Source: Sphagnum compactum (lineage: Eukaryota > Bryophyta > Sphagnopsida > Sphagnales). From it: a stretch of 64,000 nucleotides of DNA. The notes under the pieces were generated by a model. It did not search any database. It saw nothing but the letters and a program-made list of their open reading frames with translations, and had not been told where the DNA came from. Each line of letters opens with the position of its first letter. The stretch's first letter is position 1. The stretch is from positions 1,922,001 to 1,986,000 of the forward strand of contig OZ234503.1 in NCBI GenBank assembly GCA_965153455.1, written 5' to 3'. Shown here piece after piece: positions 60,595 through 64,000 of the stretch. The translations under genes were made by a program, and so were the position numbers.

Positions 60595-63490
60595 TGGAAT
60601 TCAATTGCAACTAATGAATAACTAAAAGATTTAACCCATATGTTTTGGCTTCAAATCCCATGTTACAAATTATATAAAAAACAGTTATTCTTTCATGTTT
60701 TCACATTAAAATACATGTGTCATTTTGGGATGAGTTGAAAAAAACTTAACCCAAAGGCAAAACATGAAATAAAAAATAAAATTTCATGGCTATTTTTTAA
60801 TGCACTTAGTCTTGTGCTTTCCTACCTACTTACCTACCTAGTTAATAAATAGGTCCTACTTTTCTACCTAACTATGTAGGTACATAGGGAGGTAGGTAGG
60901 TAAATACATAGATATGTAGGTCTTAAAACCTACCAACCTACTTACCTATGGTTATGTATGACCTACCTAACTATTAAAATATATTTTTTAATTTTATTTT
61001 TTTCCAAAATACAATTAATCTGCCATGTGGCAATTTTTTTATTGTGCCATGCGTCACAATCTTGGATCGTCATTAACAATCATGATGGACGATGAAGATC
61101 AATATTTCAATTTTCTTTTTAATGTCCAAAATTCTTCACAATGCCACATGTCAGATTTTAATAAATGGATGACATTAATGATGTCAGCATGACATCATGG
61201 GTGTAGTTATAATGGAGTTGAATAGTAGTTGAAAATGAGTTGTTTTGATTGAGTTACAATTGAGTTGCAATGAGTAGTACTGTATATACAGTGAGTTGTA
61301 ACTTTGCAACTCATGCAATTGTTCGTTGGAACTCATGGTGTATAAATGTAGTGAGTGGCAAGTGTCCTTTGCAACTCAAAAATTGAGTTGCAAGGCCAAT
61401 TGCAAAACACTTTTTTTTCTCACAATGATATAATATACATATAAAATTGATAATTTGTGAATTTTTTTAATTCATTGGATATATAATAACTTGCATCTTT
61501 GAACTTAGTTTTATTTTATTGTCATTGAGTTGCATGGTTGAGATTTTGGAAACTTCAAACAAATTTACTCAAGATGTTATTATTATCAAAATTATATATT
61601 AATGTTAATATTATATTGTTTTGTATTATTCATATTTGGTATCAAAATTTGAACAACCATGCATGACATCATACAAATTGGATGGTAACACATCATTAAG
61701 CAAAAATACATATAATTTATTTGAGGGAAGAAATCATCATAAATGATTTTGCCTACATGTGTGCAACAATAAAAAAACACAAAACAGATAGTCTGACTTC
61801 CATTCACATGAAATAATGATTTTCATTAGTAGTTACACCATTTGGTGGCCAATAGGAGTACGGATTATGGAAGGAGGTCACAGCTGCAACCATTGAAATG
61901 GGTGTAGGCATTGGTGGGTTTGGAAAAGGAGAAGCTTGGCAATAATAGTGCCTTGGTGGCCCAAGGTACTTCGATGATCAAGAAGAAAACTTTACATAAA
62001 ATTGGTATTGGTTTGATAATGTTGTCATCTAGCAGTTCTTATTCAGCGCAATTCACTTCTATTTACGATGGAAAAAACATGGAGTTGGAGTAGGGTTTAG
62101 GGTCACCATTTTGTCGCCTAATATATTGAAAAATAGTCGCAGGATTTTGCATTGCATGTTCCATTCATCAGGGCATCTTGGCAGCACGGTAGCATAATTA
62201 TTTGTAAGACCTGGCACCCTTCAAGCCTTCTAATAGCTCATGGTAATAGCCTACTGATATCATTAGCAAATCTTAATGGCATATGCAGTGATTTGAACCA
62301 CAATATTTTTATTGGTAAATCTAACAACATAATGATACGTTAGGGTGTTGTACTTGTTTTCATCCTAAGTGGTTAGATGTATTATAGCCTAATAGTCAAT
62401 TTTCCTAGCTCACATGTGCCTATACTTGACTCGAAGCCTTTTGAAGTAAGCCTTGGTCATATTGGACTTATTGGACACCATGGTGCCAAGCTAATGTGGC
62501 CCTTAGTGTTGTTCATCCTCTTCCAAGCACCAAAACACTAGAAGAGCAAAAGGAGAAAGACACCACACAGACAAGCACACCAAAGATATGCAAGCATTAA
62601 TAGTTGCAATCAATTGGTCACCATGAACCATATTATCATCGATGTAAATTGAAGCAAGACAATAACTTGACAATGTACATGCTAATGAAAAACCTACTCC
62701 AAGTTAATGTCAAGTTAATAAATTTGTCAAGTTTTCAAGAATCATGAAGTCTTAATATGTATTAATATTTTTGAAATTTTTATGCAATTGTCAAAATTTT
62801 ATTTAATTTGTTGATCTAAACAATGTGAAGACAAAGTGAATAATTATTATCAATTAATTATTTTAGCAAAGTTCAATGAAATACCTAGATCGATATCAAT
62901 GACATTAAAAAAACATTTTTACTTTTATGTGCCCATTCATTGTTATGATGTTAACTTGTCATAATGTCAACAAATTTTGGATGATTCATATTAAATTACT
63001 CAACATGAGGTGCAAGCCTTTTTTTAATCCCCCATAAAGTTCAATGATCATATTTAACATTTCTCATTCATATGTTTGAATGATTTTCATTTGTGTGTCT
63101 TTTTTACCAAGTTTCATGTCAAATCACAACTCATTGCAAATTTGGTAATTTGTCAACCTTTTCAGTTGTGAAGAAAGGGCTTGGTACAATTTTCCACTTG
63201 GAATTTGAGCACGAATTATATTCATGAAAAACAACAATAATATAACCATTAAATCCAATGAATTTTCATTCCCATCACGTCCTTTTGTTTCCACCCAACA
63301 AAAATCTTCAAGGAAAAAAATCACCAAAATTTGTGATATTATGTGAAAAATAAAAAATACCAATCATCAAACATGATCTATTAAAAAAGATTAAATAGTA
63401 CCATTGGACTTGGATGAATTTTTTTTTTTTAAAGTTCAAAATCATTGAATGCAAGGTCTGACATGAAAATTTGTTTTTTATTAGCTTAAG
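60595..63490. other. AT-rich intergenic DNA with TAGGT words, no gene seen
   Basis: 60830-60970 is dense in CCTACCTA/TAGGTAGG. 61200-61400 has loose repeats of GAGTTGCAA words. No supportable gene. Confidence 0.5.
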
Positions 63491-63494
63491 GATC

Positions 63495-63881
63495 TCAAAG
63501 TTGGTTTTCTACAATGTTCATTAAAATGGTATACATTGCTCCTTTGTGTGGCATATACATAGGCATGATGATTGTGTTACCTAGACCCCTACAAAAATTC
63601 ATATGCATAATGAAAGTAATGTTGGAGTTTGAAGGTGGGTTGTAAATTGTGGGATCCAAAATTTGGACACGTCCATGCACACAAATCCAATATGGTACTA
63701 AAGTATTGATGCCATTGGCAATCATGTCTAATGAATGATAAAGGTCAAAGTGGACACCCAAGGATGTGAACTCCCCATTTTGTAGGATGTTTAAGGGATC
63801 ACAATGTGTCCCATATATGAGCATCAAGTAGCATGTTAGTGTAATGGGAACCGATAGTGTTTGGTACAATACCAAAGTCAT
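63495..63881 (-). CDS. hypothetical 128-residue ORF, possibly an element relic
   Basis: An ATG-started frame of 128 codons is longer than expected by chance in such AT-rich DNA, and its composition is mixed, not low-complexity (contains GTHCDPLNILQNGEFTSLGV and YWICVHGRVQILDPTIYNPP). No family is recognised, no splice partner was found, and flanking frames close quickly. It may be a fragment of a decayed mobile-element protein or chance. Confidence 0.25.
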   Translation of the reverse strand: MTLVLYQTLSVPITLTCYLMLIYGTHCDPLNILQNGEFTSLGVHFDLYHSLDMIANGINTLVPYWICVHGRVQILDPTIYNPPSNSNITFIMHMNFCRGLGNTIIMPMYMPHKGAMYTILMNIVENQL

Positions 63882-64000
63882 TAGACCAAAACATCTATGC
63901 TTATCAAGTATTGAACACTAAGCTTTCAAGCAAAATGGTTACTCAAGATGCTATAAATTATTAGATTCCAACAATAACCCAATGTCATCTTAACATGTTA

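Overview
The window looks like nuclear DNA of a land plant with a large, repeat-rich, AT-rich genome and very few genes. The best-supported gene is an ortholog of the plant-specific MAP kinase phosphatase MKP1. Introns follow GT-AG rules, leaders carry CT microsatellites, and TTTAGGG-type (plant telomere-like) motifs recur. A seedless plant (fern, lycophyte or bryophyte) is my guess from gene sparsity and repeat texture. No marker in the window fixes the lineage.

Layout. 1-13.4 kb is AT-rich repeat ground. It holds a solo LTR (4706-5559), a possible decayed minus-strand gene start (3.4-4.5 kb), a tandem repeat at 9.3 kb and copies of a second dispersed repeat (11.4-13.1 kb). At 13.44-18.3 kb lies the MKP1 gene: GC-rich leader with small upstream ORFs, one long exon, then a short last exon that completes a 920-residue protein. 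18.3-30.6 kb has no gene I can support; 21.7-25.0 kb is a peculiar low-complexity tract built on CCTAA/TAGGT words that changes strand in the middle. At 30.67-31.2 kb a minisatellite containing AACCCTAA abuts a small gene (31.67-33.18 kb) for a one-pass membrane protein with a C-terminal coiled coil. 34.0-34.8 kb is pyrimidine-rich.

The most unusual locus is at 37.2-44.2 kb. On the minus strand a six-exon gene can be assembled with every splice phase consistent. It predicts a nuclear, repressor-like protein: basic N-terminus, about nine or ten 35-46-residue repeats, five LxLxL (EAR-type) motifs, a SUMO-interaction-like motif, and basic and acidic C-terminal segments. The same reading frame is cut by two stop codons (TAA at 42470, TAG at 39245). 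Its exons 5 and 6 are also present as an inverted copy at 37.2-38.15 kb, so the two copies point at each other.

45-64 kb returns to repeats and decayed mobile-element coding. A possible Crypton-like (DUF3504-type) relic lies at 47.4-49.0 kb and a minus-strand element-protein relic at 52.4-53.3 kb. A 47-bp minisatellite (55.4-57.3 kb) is split by a younger solo LTR with a perfect 5-bp target duplication, of the same family as the one at 4.7 kb. No rRNA, tRNA or CRISPR array was recognised by eye.
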